From Chryseobacterium glaciei (GTDB lineage: Bacteria; Bacteroidota; Bacteroidia; Flavobacteriales; Weeksellaceae), in the NCBI RefSeq assembly GCF_001648155.1, contig NZ_CP015199.1, positions 1,808,501 through 1,872,500 of the forward strand: DNA of 64,000 bases. Direction: 5' to 3'. Below, piece after piece: positions 32,152 through 40,805 of this stretch (positions are counted from its first letter, which is position 1; each line of letters starts with the position of its first letter). The notes beneath the pieces were generated by a model. That model worked only from the letters and a program-made list of their open reading frames with translations. It did not search any database and was not told the origin of the DNA. A program made the position numbers and the translations under genes.

Positions 32152-34830
32152 ATGAAATTATATATTTCCAAGGTCATTCTTGGTGCATTCTTACTATTTA
32201 CCCAAATTATTTTTGCTCAAAATCTTTCTAAAAGTCAGTTTAAAGTTAAAGGAAACTGCGAAATGTGTAAGGAAAGAATTGAAACAACCGCTAAAAAGGC
32301 AGGCGCAAAAGAAGCCAGATATTCTATTGATTCTCAAATCTTAACTTTAGAAACTGACAGTAACGTTTCAACTGACGAGATTTTAAATAAAGTTGCAGAA
32401 GCGGGACATGACAATGAAAAATTCAAAGCATCAAATGAGACGTATGAAAATCTTCCGGGATGTTGTCATTACGAAAGAGATTTACAACCTAAAATTGCAG
32501 AAAATCATGAACATCATTCCAAAAAAGAGAATGAGTTTTATGTAAAAGGAAACTGTGCGTCTTGTAAAGCAAGAATTGAAAAAGCAGCCAAAGACGCTGG
32601 TGCAAAATCTGCGGATTGGAATGCAGAAAAGCAAACCGTTACATTAGATTTTGATTCATCAAAAACCTCAGCAGATAAAATTTTAAAGAAAATTGCAGAC
32701 GTTGGTCATGATAATGAAAAGTATAAATCCAGCGACAGCACTTATAAAAATCTGCCATCATGTTGTTTGTACGACCGAGAAATCGCGTTAGGAGAAAAGA
32801 ACCCTAATGTACATTATGAAGAAGATACAAAGTCTGAACATTCAGAACACGCTGATCAAAACGCTTCAAACGAAAACCATGAAAAACATATTGAAGGCGT
32901 AATTGTAACAGGTGGAAAAGCAGCAACTTCTTTAAGCAAGAAAGAAGCAGGGCTAGTTTTTAATATTGATAAAAAAGAATTATTAAAAGCAGCTTGCTGT
33001 AATTTATCCGAAAGCTTTGAAACCAATGCGACGGTTGATGTTTCTTTCAGCAATGCAGTTACAGGAACCAAACAATTGAAAATGTTAGGCTTGGACCAGA
33101 AATACACAAGCTTAACTAAAGAATTACTTCCTGAGATTAGAGGTTTGGCTTCTGCGTATGGATTAAGTTTCATTCCCGGAAGATGGATCGAAAGCATCCA
33201 GCTAACCAAAGGAGGAAGTACGGTTACCAATGGCTACGAAAGTATTACAGGACAGATCAATACAGAGCTTTTAAAAAATGCTAAAGAACCTGAAACTTCA
33301 TTAAATCTTTTCTCTGATTTTAATGGAAGAGCCGAAGCTAATATTACTAACGTATCCAAAATCAATGAAAAATGGTCTCAAACATTTTTACTTCACGGAA
33401 ACGGAACTTTCGGCAATACCGACATGAATGATGACGGCTTTCTTGACCGTCCAAAAGGAACGCAGATCAACGCAGCTTATTTATTGAATTATAATGATTT
33501 AGAGGAGTCAGGTTTCGGTTCGCATTTTGGAATTAATTTCATTAAAGATGAGAGAACGGCAGGCCAAACTGATTTCAACAAACAATTGGCTCAGGACAAA
33601 CAAACCGCTTACGGCGTTGGAATTGACATCTCAAGATTTCAGGTTTGGAATAAAACAGGATACGTTTTTAAGGGAAAACCTTACCAAAGTTTAGGCTGGA
33701 TGAATCAATATGTTTATCATCAGCAGGACAGCTTTTTTGGTCTTAGAAATTATTCAGGAAAGCAGCAAACGTATTACTCTAATTTAATTTTTGAAAGTAT
33801 TTTAGGTAATACCAATCATAAATATAAAGCAGGTGCAAGTTTTATGTATGATGGTTATGACGAAACATATTTGATTGATAATTTTAAAAGAAACGAGATC
33901 GTTCCCGGAATTTTTGCTGAATATACGTTGACAGGTTTAAAATATACTTTAGTCGCCGGAGCAAGAGCAGATTTCCACAATTTAGCAGGAACTCAGTTTA
34001 CGCCAAGATTGAATTTTAAATATGATTTCACTCCACAGACTATTTTGAGACTTTCCGCAGGAAGAGGTTTTAGAACCGCCAATGTTTTTGCTGAAAATCA
34101 ACAATATTTTGCGTCTAATAGAAATATCCAGATCTTACAAAATAATGGAGATATTTATGGTTTAAAGCCGGAAATCGCTTGGAATTACGGGGTAAGTTTA
34201 CAACAGGAAGTCAAATTATTTGGAAGAAAATCTTCGATTATTGCTGATTTCTTCAGAACAGATTTCCAGAACCAGGTTTTGGTTGATTTAGATCGTTCAC
34301 CTCAGCAATTGACTTTTTATAACTTAGAAGGTAAATCTTTTGCGAACTCTTTCCAAACGCAGTGGGATTTTACGCCTTTCAAAAACTTTGATGTGAGATT
34401 AGCCTATAAATATTATGATGTACAGGCTGATTATCTGGATGGAAGAAGAGAAATTCCGTTCATGGCCAAGCACAGAGGTTTCGTGAATTTGGCTTATTCA
34501 ACCAACAAAAATAACAATGGCGCATTTTGGAGTTTTGACACCACTTTAAACTGGGTCGGAAAACAAAGACTTCCTAACACATCAAGCAATCCCGAAGAAT
34601 TTCAATTGCCAACCTATTCAGAATCTTATGCAGTGTTGAATGCTCAGATCTCAAGAAATTTCAACAAAAAGATCAGAGCTTATGTTGGAGGAGAGAACTT
34701 AACTTCATATTATCAAAAAAATGCGATTGTAGATTTCAAGAATCCTTTCGGAAATTATTTTGATGGCGGAATGGTTTACGCTCCGATCATGAAGGCTAAT
34801 TTCTATGTTGGATTGGATGTAACATTCTAG
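32152..34830 (+). CDS. TonB-dependent receptor with two N-terminal heavy-metal (HMA) domains
   Basis: A 892-residue outer membrane receptor. The start MKLYISKVILG at 32152 gives a proper signal peptide (ends FAQ). Two tandem HMA domains follow: residues about 25-105 with CEMC (GNCEMCKERI) ending GCCHYERD, and about 132-210 with CASC (GNCASCKARI) ending SCCLYDRE. They share much of their sequence and look like a recent duplication. A His-rich linker leads to the plug (CCNLSESFETN, LTKGGSTVTNGYESITGQI) and a barrel ending NFYVGLDVTF. HMA domains bind Cu(I), Zn(II) or similar ions, so the receptor probably imports or senses a soft metal complex; copper is likeliest. Fusion of HMA to a TonB receptor is uncommon outside Bacteroidota. 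Confidence 0.92.
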   Translation: MKLYISKVILGAFLLFTQIIFAQNLSKSQFKVKGNCEMCKERIETTAKKAGAKEARYSIDSQILTLETDSNVSTDEILNKVAEAGHDNEKFKASNETYENLPGCCHYERDLQPKIAENHEHHSKKENEFYVKGNCASCKARIEKAAKDAGAKSADWNAEKQTVTLDFDSSKTSADKILKKIADVGHDNEKYKSSDSTYKNLPSCCLYDREIALGEKNPNVHYEEDTKSEHSEHADQNASNENHEKHIEGVIVTGGKAATSLSKKEAGLVFNIDKKELLKAACCNLSESFETNATVDVSFSNAVTGTKQLKMLGLDQKYTSLTKELLPEIRGLASAYGLSFIPGRWIESIQLTKGGSTVTNGYESITGQINTELLKNAKEPETSLNLFSDFNGRAEANITNVSKINEKWSQTFLLHGNGTFGNTDMNDDGFLDRPKGTQINAAYLLNYNDLEESGFGSHFGINFIKDERTAGQTDFNKQLAQDKQTAYGVGIDISRFQVWNKTGYVFKGKPYQSLGWMNQYVYHQQDSFFGLRNYSGKQQTYYSNLIFESILGNTNHKYKAGASFMYDGYDETYLIDNFKRNEIVPGIFAEYTLTGLKYTLVAGARADFHNLAGTQFTPRLNFKYDFTPQTILRLSAGRGFRTANVFAENQQYFASNRNIQILQNNGDIYGLKPEIAWNYGVSLQQEVKLFGRKSSIIADFFRTDFQNQVLVDLDRSPQQLTFYNLEGKSFANSFQTQWDFTPFKNFDVRLAYKYYDVQADYLDGRREIPFMAKHRGFVNLAYSTNKNNNGAFWSFDTTLNWVGKQRLPNTSSNPEEFQLPTYSESYAVLNAQISRNFNKKIRAYVGGENLTSYYQKNAIVDFKNPFGNYFDGGMVYAPIMKANFYVGLDVTF

Positions 34831-34895
34831 GTTTGAGAGTTTGAGAATTATAGAGTTTGAGTGAAACAACAAAACTCAATCAAATCAAAATATAT

Positions 34896-34939
34896 AAGCA
34901 TGATTTCAATAATTTAATATCTTGAAATCATGCTTTTTT
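34896..34939 (+). terminator. Rho-independent terminator
   Basis: AAGCATGATTTCAA and TTGAAATCATGCTT form a 14-bp stem around an A+T loop, followed by a T run. It closes the metal receptor transcript. Confidence 0.88.
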
Positions 34940-34963
34940 GTATCTTTAAACTAAAGTAAAAGT

Positions 34964-35836
34964 ATGGGATTACAGGATCTTGTTTTTGAAGACAATTATA
35001 AAAAATTCGGGCTCAGTGTATTTTCTAATGAAAACCTTGAAACCATCAACAAAATAAAGTCTCAGCCTTATATCAAAATACTTTTAGTTCCTGCAGGTTA
35101 TGAACTTACCATAGATTTCAATCATTATAAAACAGAAGCTCCCACTCTATTTTTTCTTACCTATCAATATTTAGATATTAAAAATGAAGATTCTGAAGTC
35201 GCTTCTCTTCTCTATTACAACCGAGATTTTTATTGCATCCAAATTCATGATAAAGAAGTAGCTTGTGACGGTCTGCTTTTTCATAATATTTTTGAAATTC
35301 CAAAAGTTGATCTTGATGATTCTGAAACGATTATCATTAAAAACTTATTTCAAAATATCAACGAAGAACTTGAATGGAAAGAATCTTCCAGCGAAGAAAT
35401 GATAAGAACGTATTTAAAACAAATCATCATCCGCGCTACCAGAAAATGGAAAAAGCAAAATCTGGACAACGATATAGTAAAAATTCCAAGCAATGAATTA
35501 GATGTTTTCAGAGATTTCAGCAGACATCTGGAAATCCATTTCAGAGAGAAGCACAATGTGGCTGATTATGCAGACTTGCTACACTTAGCACCGAAAACTT
35601 TAACCCATAAATTTAAAAACTTAAACCTAGATTCGCCCAATCAGTTTATCATCAATCGAATTTTATTGGAGGCCAAAAGATTGTTATTTTACACCGATAA
35701 ACCTGTTAAAGAAATTGCATACGATTTAGGCTATGAAGATCCGGCCTATTTCAACCGACTTTTCACCAATAAAGTTGGAAATACACCTGTAAATTTCAAG
35801 AAAAATTACACTTCGGGAAAAAAGTACAATAGTTAA
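34964..35836 (+). CDS. AraC family transcriptional regulator
   Basis: A 290-residue regulator. The N-terminal about 180 residues form a predicted cupin-like sensor. The C-terminal AraC domain holds two helix-turn-helix units: VADYADLLHLAPKTLTHKFK and KPVKEIAYDLGYEDPAYFN with the terminal TPVNFKK typical for the family. It precedes and is codirectional with the OsmC gene by 85 nt, so it may control it. The effector is unknown. Confidence 0.9.
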   Translation: MGLQDLVFEDNYKKFGLSVFSNENLETINKIKSQPYIKILLVPAGYELTIDFNHYKTEAPTLFFLTYQYLDIKNEDSEVASLLYYNRDFYCIQIHDKEVACDGLLFHNIFEIPKVDLDDSETIIIKNLFQNINEELEWKESSSEEMIRTYLKQIIIRATRKWKKQNLDNDIVKIPSNELDVFRDFSRHLEIHFREKHNVADYADLLHLAPKTLTHKFKNLNLDSPNQFIINRILLEAKRLLFYTDKPVKEIAYDLGYEDPAYFNRLFTNKVGNTPVNFKKNYTSGKKYNS

Positions 35837-35872
35837 GTCTTTTTATCTATTTATTTGGACAAACATCTGACA

Positions 35873-35880
35873 TATCTTTG
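35873..35880 (+). promoter_or_regulatory. Predicted -7 box of osmC
   Basis: TATCTTTG matches TAnnTTTG; TTTG at 35854-35857 lies 15 nt upstream, slightly short for a -33 element. It lies 41 nt before the OsmC start. Confidence 0.5.
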
Positions 35881-35921
35881 TATCATCAAAAACAAACAAT
35901 ATTAAATAAAACAAAAACATT

Positions 35922-36338
35922 ATGAAACGTAACGCAACAGCCGTTTGGAACGGTAACATCAAAGAAGGAAACGGTCACATCACTACTCAAAGCACAACGT
36001 TGAACGAAACTCAATATTCTTTCAACAGCCGTTTTGCTGACGGAGTGGGAACAAACCCAGAAGAATTATTGGCAGCCGCTCACGCAGGATGCTTTACAAT
36101 GAAACTGAGCGCAGAACTTTCTCAAGCTGGTTTTACTCCAGAAGAATTAGTTACAAAATCAGTAATCACTTTAGATCCAAACATCGGAAAAATTACAAAA
36201 TCTGAATTGACTTTAACTGCTAAAGTTCCCGGACTTTCAGACGAAGATTTTCAAAAATATGCTAAAATTGCAGAGGAAGGATGTCCTGTAAGTGCAGCTT
36301 TCAATTTTGAGATCACTTTGAATGCTACTTTGGCTTAA
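35922..36338 (+). CDS. OsmC/Ohr family organic hydroperoxide reductase
   Basis: A 138-residue thiol peroxidase reducing organic hydroperoxides. The two conserved Cys are in AAAHAGCFTMKLSAEL (about residue 57) and EEGCPVSAAF (about residue 122), as in the OsmC branch, and TNPEELLAAAHAGC is the family signature. It is a single gene behind the AraC regulator, with its own -7 box. The predicted protein acts in oxidative stress defence; whether it prefers fatty-acid hydroperoxides is not decidable here. Confidence 0.93.
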   Translation: MKRNATAVWNGNIKEGNGHITTQSTTLNETQYSFNSRFADGVGTNPEELLAAAHAGCFTMKLSAELSQAGFTPEELVTKSVITLDPNIGKITKSELTLTAKVPGLSDEDFQKYAKIAEEGCPVSAAFNFEITLNATLA

Positions 36339-36358
36339 AAATTATCTATAAAAAGATA

Positions 36359-36556
36359 TTTTTGTCATCCTATGTTTGCATTTCGAAAGTATTTTTAACG
36401 CAAAGATTTATTTTTAATTCTGATTATTTAAGGGAGCAAAGGATTGAATCAATTACATTGATTCTTAAGAAGCATCCTTCATCAGCGACTTTGTCGCATT
36501 TCTTTGCTTCCTAAAAATAATGTGCTTTTTATATTAAAACTTTGCGTTTAAATAAC
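36359..36556. repeat. Composite palindromic intergenic element, AACGCAAAG type
   Basis: A 32-bp TTTGTCATCC fragment (36359-36390) is followed at 36393-36556 by an element whose ends AACGCAAAG (36397-36405) and CTTTGCGTT (36540-36548) are inverted repeats. Inside, GGAGCAAAG and CTTTGCTTCC pair again, as do GAATCAATTA and TGATTC. A second copy with matching ends lies at 45724-45892. It is noncoding and about 160-170 bp long. Confidence 0.7.
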
Positions 36557-36583
36557 AAACTAGGTGTATAGATAATAAAAAAT

Positions 36584-36620
36584 TAAATCTGAGTTTATTC
36601 AACAGCTCAGATTTAATTTT
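36584..36620 (+). terminator. Probable terminator hairpin
   Basis: TAAATCTGAG (36584-36593) pairs exactly with CTCAGATTTA (36606-36615), followed by ATTTT. It lies between the OsmC gene and the TetR operon. Confidence 0.6.
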
Positions 36621-36628
36621 AAAACAAA

Positions 36629-36659
36629 ATATACCAAATGGTATATTTTTGTATCTTTG
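36629..36659 (+). promoter_or_regulatory. TetR operator overlapping the promoter
   Basis: ATATACC-AAAT-GGTATAT (36629-36646) is an exact inverted repeat. It is followed six bases later by TATCTTTG (36652-36659), a -7 box, 22 nt before the TetR start. This is the layout of a self-repressing TetR site covering the -33 region. Confidence 0.75.
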
Positions 36660-36681
36660 CAGAATAATTTCATTACAAGAA

Positions 36682-37287
36682 ATGTCAAAAGCAGAAAAGA
36701 CAAAACAGTTTATTATTGAAAAAACAGCCTCTTTGTTTAATACGAAGGGCTATACTTCTACGTCGCTTTCAGACATAACGGAAGCTACAGGATTAACGAA
36801 AGGAAGCATCTACGGAAATTTTGAGAACAAAGATCAGGTTGCAATTGAGGTCTATAAATACAACTCAAGCTTACTGGCAAAAAGTATGGCAAGATCTTTA
36901 GGCGATGAATTTACTACTACCATTGATAAACTCAATGCATTTGTGAATTTCTACCGAAAAAACTGGGAAATGGTTTTTGAAAGTGGCGGATGTCCCTTAA
37001 TGAATGCAGCGACTGAAGCTGACGATACTTTTCCTGCGTTAAAAAAGCAGGTTTCTCACTCCTTTGAAGTTTGGATCAAAAAAATTGTATCTGTTATTGT
37101 TGATGGACAGCAAAAGAAAGAGATTCATCAACATATAAATGCTGATGAATACGGAGCACTGTTTATTATGATCGTTGAAGGAGGCATTCTGCTTTCCAAA
37201 ACAACAGATGATGAAAAATATCTCAACCTTGCTTTAGACAGGATTTTATTAATGATTGACAAAGAGCTAAAACTCCTTCCATCATAA
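36682..37287 (+). CDS. TetR family transcriptional repressor
   Basis: A 201-residue regulator. The N-terminal helix-turn-helix TSLSDITEATGLTKGSIYGNFENKDQVAIEV is complete and the C-terminal ligand-binding part resembles the TetR_C_11 or YcdC-like type (SGGCPLMNAATEADD). The start at 36682 (MSKAEKTK) is used because the ATG at 36649 lies inside the promoter box. It heads an operon with thiolase, thioesterase and ketoacyl-synthase genes, with 10 nt to the thiolase. A palindromic operator precedes it, so it probably represses itself and the fatty-acid genes in response to acyl-CoA or a similar ligand (inference). Confidence 0.92.
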   Translation: MSKAEKTKQFIIEKTASLFNTKGYTSTSLSDITEATGLTKGSIYGNFENKDQVAIEVYKYNSSLLAKSMARSLGDEFTTTIDKLNAFVNFYRKNWEMVFESGGCPLMNAATEADDTFPALKKQVSHSFEVWIKKIVSVIVDGQQKKEIHQHINADEYGALFIMIVEGGILLSKTTDDEKYLNLALDRILLMIDKELKLLPS

Positions 37288-37297
37288 AATTGAACAT

Positions 37298-38566
37298 ATG
37301 GAAACAAAAAAAGTAGCAATCGTAGGATACAACAGAATCCCATTTGCCAGAATGAATACCGCCTACGCAGACAAAGGAAATCAGGATTTACTGCTTTCCG
37401 CTCTGGATGGTTTGATCAATCGTTACAACCTTAAAGGAAAACTTCTCGGTGAAGTTGCCGGAGGTGCGACCATCAAGCATATTTCTGAAAGCAACCTCAT
37501 CAGAGAAACAGTGATGAATACTTCTCTTGATCCTGCAACTCCAGCGTGCGACCTTCAACAAGCGTGTGATACAGGAATTGAATCAGCAGTATACATCGGA
37601 AATAAGATTGCTTTAGGTCAGATCGAAAGCGGAATTGCCTGCGGTGTTGAAGCCATGAGCAATATCCCGTTTGAATCCTCACCAAGATTAAGAAAAGCTT
37701 TATTAAAAGCCAACAAAGAAAAATCTGCTTTCGGAAAACTAAAACAATTATTAAGTCCAAAACTGAAAGACTGGATGCCGATTCCTTACAAAGGTCAGGA
37801 ACCGAAAACAGGTTTGGTAATGGGCGGTCACACAGAAATTACCGCTAAATATTATCAGATTTCTCGTGAAGATCAGGATGAATTAGCTTTCAAAAGTCAC
37901 CAAAATATGGCAAAAGCTTATGATGAAGGATTTTTTGATGATATGATCACTCCGGCTTTTGGTTTAGATAAAGACAATAATCTCCGTCGTGATACAAGTT
38001 TAGAGAAATTAGCTTCATTAAAACCCGCTTTTGATAAACAAAACGGAACTTTAACAGCCGGAAACTCAACTCCATTTACCGATGGAGCTTCTGCCGTTTT
38101 ATTGGCCAGTGAAGAATGGGCAAAAGCCAATAATTTACCAATTTTAGCATACATCACATTCTCAGAAATTGCTGGAATTGAATATGTTGAAAATAAACAG
38201 AACTTATTGCTCGCTCCCGTTTTTGCAGCAGATAGAATGCTTAAAAAAGCAGGAATGAGTTTGGAAGATTTTGATTATTATGAAATCCACGAAGCTTTTG
38301 CAGCACAGGTTTTAGCAACATTAAAAATTTGGGAAAATGACGATTTGGCTAAAAAATTCGGACTGGAAAAAGCATTAGGAAAAATCGACAGAAACAAATT
38401 AAACGTAAAAGGCGGAAGTCTAGCAGTAGCACATCCTTTTGCCGCAACCGGCGGAAGAATTATCGGAACTTTAGCTAAAATTTTACACGAAAAAGGAAGC
38501 GGAAAAGGATTTATTTCCATCTGCGCTGCTCGTGGACAAGGCGTAACGATGATTTTAGAAAAATAA
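37298..38566 (+). CDS. Thiolase (acetyl-CoA C-acyltransferase, FadI-like)
   Basis: A 422-residue thiolase. The nucleophile is Cys90 in LQQACDTGIESA; the His of HEAFAAQVL (about 330) and the second Cys in SICAARGQG (about 410) complete the active site. SLAVAHPFAATGGRI is the conserved C-terminal motif. The LQQACDTG form is closest to long-chain FadI thiolases. Located between tetR and a hotdog thioesterase, it can serve in fatty-acid breakdown or in chain building by condensation. Subcellular site: cytoplasm. Confidence 0.9.
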   Translation: METKKVAIVGYNRIPFARMNTAYADKGNQDLLLSALDGLINRYNLKGKLLGEVAGGATIKHISESNLIRETVMNTSLDPATPACDLQQACDTGIESAVYIGNKIALGQIESGIACGVEAMSNIPFESSPRLRKALLKANKEKSAFGKLKQLLSPKLKDWMPIPYKGQEPKTGLVMGGHTEITAKYYQISREDQDELAFKSHQNMAKAYDEGFFDDMITPAFGLDKDNNLRRDTSLEKLASLKPAFDKQNGTLTAGNSTPFTDGASAVLLASEEWAKANNLPILAYITFSEIAGIEYVENKQNLLLAPVFAADRMLKKAGMSLEDFDYYEIHEAFAAQVLATLKIWENDDLAKKFGLEKALGKIDRNKLNVKGGSLAVAHPFAATGGRIIGTLAKILHEKGSGKGFISICAARGQGVTMILEK

Positions 38567-38576
38567 AAATTGAAAA

Positions 38577-39002
38577 ATGGACAGATTAGAACAATTAAAA
38601 CAATTCATCGGAAAAGAATTTACCCAATCTCCTTCTCCTTTTATGAAATGGCTCAACCCCATCGTACTTTCTGTAGAGGAAGGACAGTTGGAGTTTCAAT
38701 ATAAAGTAAGAGCCGAATGGCTAAATCCGATCGGAAATCTTCATGGCGGAGTGACCGCAGCGATTGTTGATGACATCATTGGAGCGACAATGTTCTCTCT
38801 AAATGAAAATTCTTTTATAACAACCATCAATAATGTCATAGATTATTTCTCCACTGCAAAAGAAAATGATAATATTGTAGCCGAAACAAAAATCATTAAA
38901 AGAGGAAAGCAATTTGTAAACGCACAATGCGAAATATGGAACGCAGACAAAACGCGTTTAATTGCAAGGGGAACCTCTAATCTATTTAAAATCAATAACT
39001 AA
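38577..39002 (+). CDS. PaaI/hotdog family thioesterase
   Basis: A 141-residue hotdog-fold protein, 10 nt after the thiolase. The signature NPIGNLHGGVTAAIVDD contains the HGG motif and catalytic acid region of acyl-CoA thioesterases of the PaaI/YdiI kind. It probably hydrolyses acyl-CoA or acyl-ACP intermediates made or used by the neighbouring enzymes. The stop codon lies only 1 nt before the start of the ketoacyl synthase gene, so translation is probably coupled. Confidence 0.87.
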   Translation: MDRLEQLKQFIGKEFTQSPSPFMKWLNPIVLSVEEGQLEFQYKVRAEWLNPIGNLHGGVTAAIVDDIIGATMFSLNENSFITTINNVIDYFSTAKENDNIVAETKIIKRGKQFVNAQCEIWNADKTRLIARGTSNLFKINN

Positions 39003-39003
39003 T

Positions 39004-40248
39004 ATGAAAAGAGTTGTCATTACAGGACTAGGTGCAGTTACACCTTTGGGAAATAATGTCGAAGATTTTTGGCAAAACAGTATTAATGGAGTTAGTGGGG
39101 CCAACTTAATTACCCATTTCGATACCGAAAAATTTAAAGTACATGTGGCTTGTGAGGTTAAAAATTTTGATCCAAAAGCACATTTGACTCATCAGGAAAT
39201 TAAAAGAAGTGATTTATTTTCACAATATGCCATGTATTCTAGTGCGGAAGCGCTTAAAGATTCAGGACTTGAACTAGAAAATATGGATCCATTCGATACC
39301 GGGGTAATCTGGGGAACCGGACAAGGCGGAATGTGGACTTTCGAAAGTGAAGTAATGGAATTCACCAAAGGCGACGGAACACCAAGGTTTAATCCTTTCT
39401 TCGTTCCGAAATTCATTGCTAACATGGCGTCAGGTATGATTTCTATGAAATTTGGCCTTCAGGGTATTAATTATACTACTATTTCAGCTTGTGCTACAGG
39501 AAATACAGCAATAATGGATGCTTTCAATTATATCAGATTAGGAAAAGCGAAAGTAATCGTTAGTGGTGGTTCTGAAGCAGCTATTACTCCGGCTTCTGTT
39601 GGAGGTTTTTCTATTATGAAAGCAATGTCTACAAGAAATGATGATTTTGCAACAGCAAGTCGTCCATATGACGCTAACAGAGATGGTTTTGTTATGGGAG
39701 AAGGTGCCGGAGCATTAATTCTTGAAGAATATGAGCACGCCAAAGCAAGAGGTGCAAAAATCTACGCAGAACTAGTAGGAGCAGCGATGACTGCGGATGC
39801 TTATCACATGACAGCACCTCATCCAGATGGTGTTGGAGCAATTAAAGCAATGCAATTGGCACTTAATGAAGCAGGAGCGAATATAGAGGATATTGACTAT
39901 TTAAATCCTCACGCAACTTCTACTCCGATGGGAGATTTGGTTGAATTAAAAGGAATCAATAAATTATTCAAAGGAAGTAAAAACCTTGATATCAGTGCTA
40001 CTAAATCAATGACGGGTCACTTGTTGGGAGCGGCCGGAGCAGCGGAAGCTATTCTTTCTATAAAAGCGATCCAACATGGAATTATTCCACCAACGATCAA
40101 TCTTCATAATATTGATGAGAATATTCCGAAAGACGTGAATATTATTTTCGGTGAAGCTAAAGAAAAAGATATTACGTTTGCTCTAAGTAATGCTTTCGGT
40201 TTTGGAGGACATAATGCTACTTTGGTTTTTAAGAAGTTTACTTCGTAA
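39004..40248 (+). CDS. Beta-ketoacyl-ACP synthase II (FabF-like paralogue)
   Basis: A 414-residue condensing enzyme. The catalytic triad is intact: Cys163 in SACATGNTA, His303 in NPHATSTPMGD and His339 in KSMTGHLLGAAGAAEA, with Lys334 nearby. The end ALSNAFGFGGHNATLVFKK is typical. The His303 motif reads HATSTP rather than HGTSTP of housekeeping FabF. With a TetR regulator, a thiolase and a thioesterase, it looks like a dedicated second set for a special acyl product or for fatty-acid remodelling, not the main FabF next to acpP. The start at 39004 (MKRVVITGLG) is the family's usual one. Confidence 0.92.
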   Translation: MKRVVITGLGAVTPLGNNVEDFWQNSINGVSGANLITHFDTEKFKVHVACEVKNFDPKAHLTHQEIKRSDLFSQYAMYSSAEALKDSGLELENMDPFDTGVIWGTGQGGMWTFESEVMEFTKGDGTPRFNPFFVPKFIANMASGMISMKFGLQGINYTTISACATGNTAIMDAFNYIRLGKAKVIVSGGSEAAITPASVGGFSIMKAMSTRNDDFATASRPYDANRDGFVMGEGAGALILEEYEHAKARGAKIYAELVGAAMTADAYHMTAPHPDGVGAIKAMQLALNEAGANIEDIDYLNPHATSTPMGDLVELKGINKLFKGSKNLDISATKSMTGHLLGAAGAAEAILSIKAIQHGIIPPTINLHNIDENIPKDVNIIFGEAKEKDITFALSNAFGFGGHNATLVFKKFTS

Positions 40249-40275
40249 AAATCTGTGAGAGGTAAAATATTATAG

Positions 40276-40305
40276 TTTAGATTCTTCCTTCGTCAGAATG
40301 ACAAA
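40276..40305. repeat. Half copy of the TTTGTCAT palindromic element
   Basis: TTTAGATTCTTCCTTCG followed by TCAGAATGACAAA corresponds to the right arm of the element at 45901-45981. Only one arm is present, between the ketoacyl synthase gene and the cupin gene. Confidence 0.5.
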
Positions 40306-40348
40306 CGTACTGGAAAATCTTAATGAAAAATCTTATTTTAGTTAAAAT

Positions 40349-40378
40349 AAAAAAGCAGTCAAAATTTGACTGCTTTTT
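40349..40378. terminator. Bidirectional terminator hairpin
   Basis: AAAAGCAGTCAAA pairs with TTTGACTGCTTTT, with A and T runs outside. It separates the convergent ketoacyl synthase and cupin genes. Confidence 0.85.
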
Positions 40379-40423
40379 GCATAATACTATTAATTCAGAT
40401 AAAATTAAATCTGGAATAATTCT

Positions 40424-40804
40424 CTACTTTAGATCGGGAATAAAAAAACTTTCAGCATTTTCAGCAATTGGAATATATAGTCTTTCCCATTTCTCTCCTT
40501 CTTCTATTTCCCAACTATGTCCTTCTCCTTCGACATCTTCAGCTAAAAGAATAAATCCAGGCTCAATAAGAAATGTTGAACCATCGCTTACCTTAAACCT
40601 GACCTTTCCTTTCAAAGTCACTACATATTGCCGTCTTGGAGCCGGATGATCTGCTTTTTCCCATTCTTCAGTTTTATTGCTGATCCAAAAAGCAGTGGTA
40701 TTCATCGGTTTTAAAACAGGAATTTTCCCATTTTCAAACGTACTTGTCCCATCAGGATTATTCATTAATCTTACTGCAAAAATAAATTCTGAGGCGTCAA
40801 TCAT
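40424..40804 (-). CDS. Small cupin-like protein
   Basis: A 126-residue protein with a probable cupin beta-barrel: RRQYVVTLKGKVRFKVSDG and FLIEPGFILLAEDVEGEGHSWE hold the first and second cupin-type segments with a His. I cannot assign a reaction. It follows the L,D-transpeptidase gene with one base between, on the same strand, and ends at a terminator. A link to cell-wall metabolism is not implied by sequence. Confidence 0.65.
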   Translation of the reverse strand: MIDASEFIFAVRLMNNPDGTSTFENGKIPVLKPMNTTAFWISNKTEEWEKADHPAPRRQYVVTLKGKVRFKVSDGSTFLIEPGFILLAEDVEGEGHSWEIEEGEKWERLYIPIAENAESFFIPDLK

Positions 40805-40805
40805 C

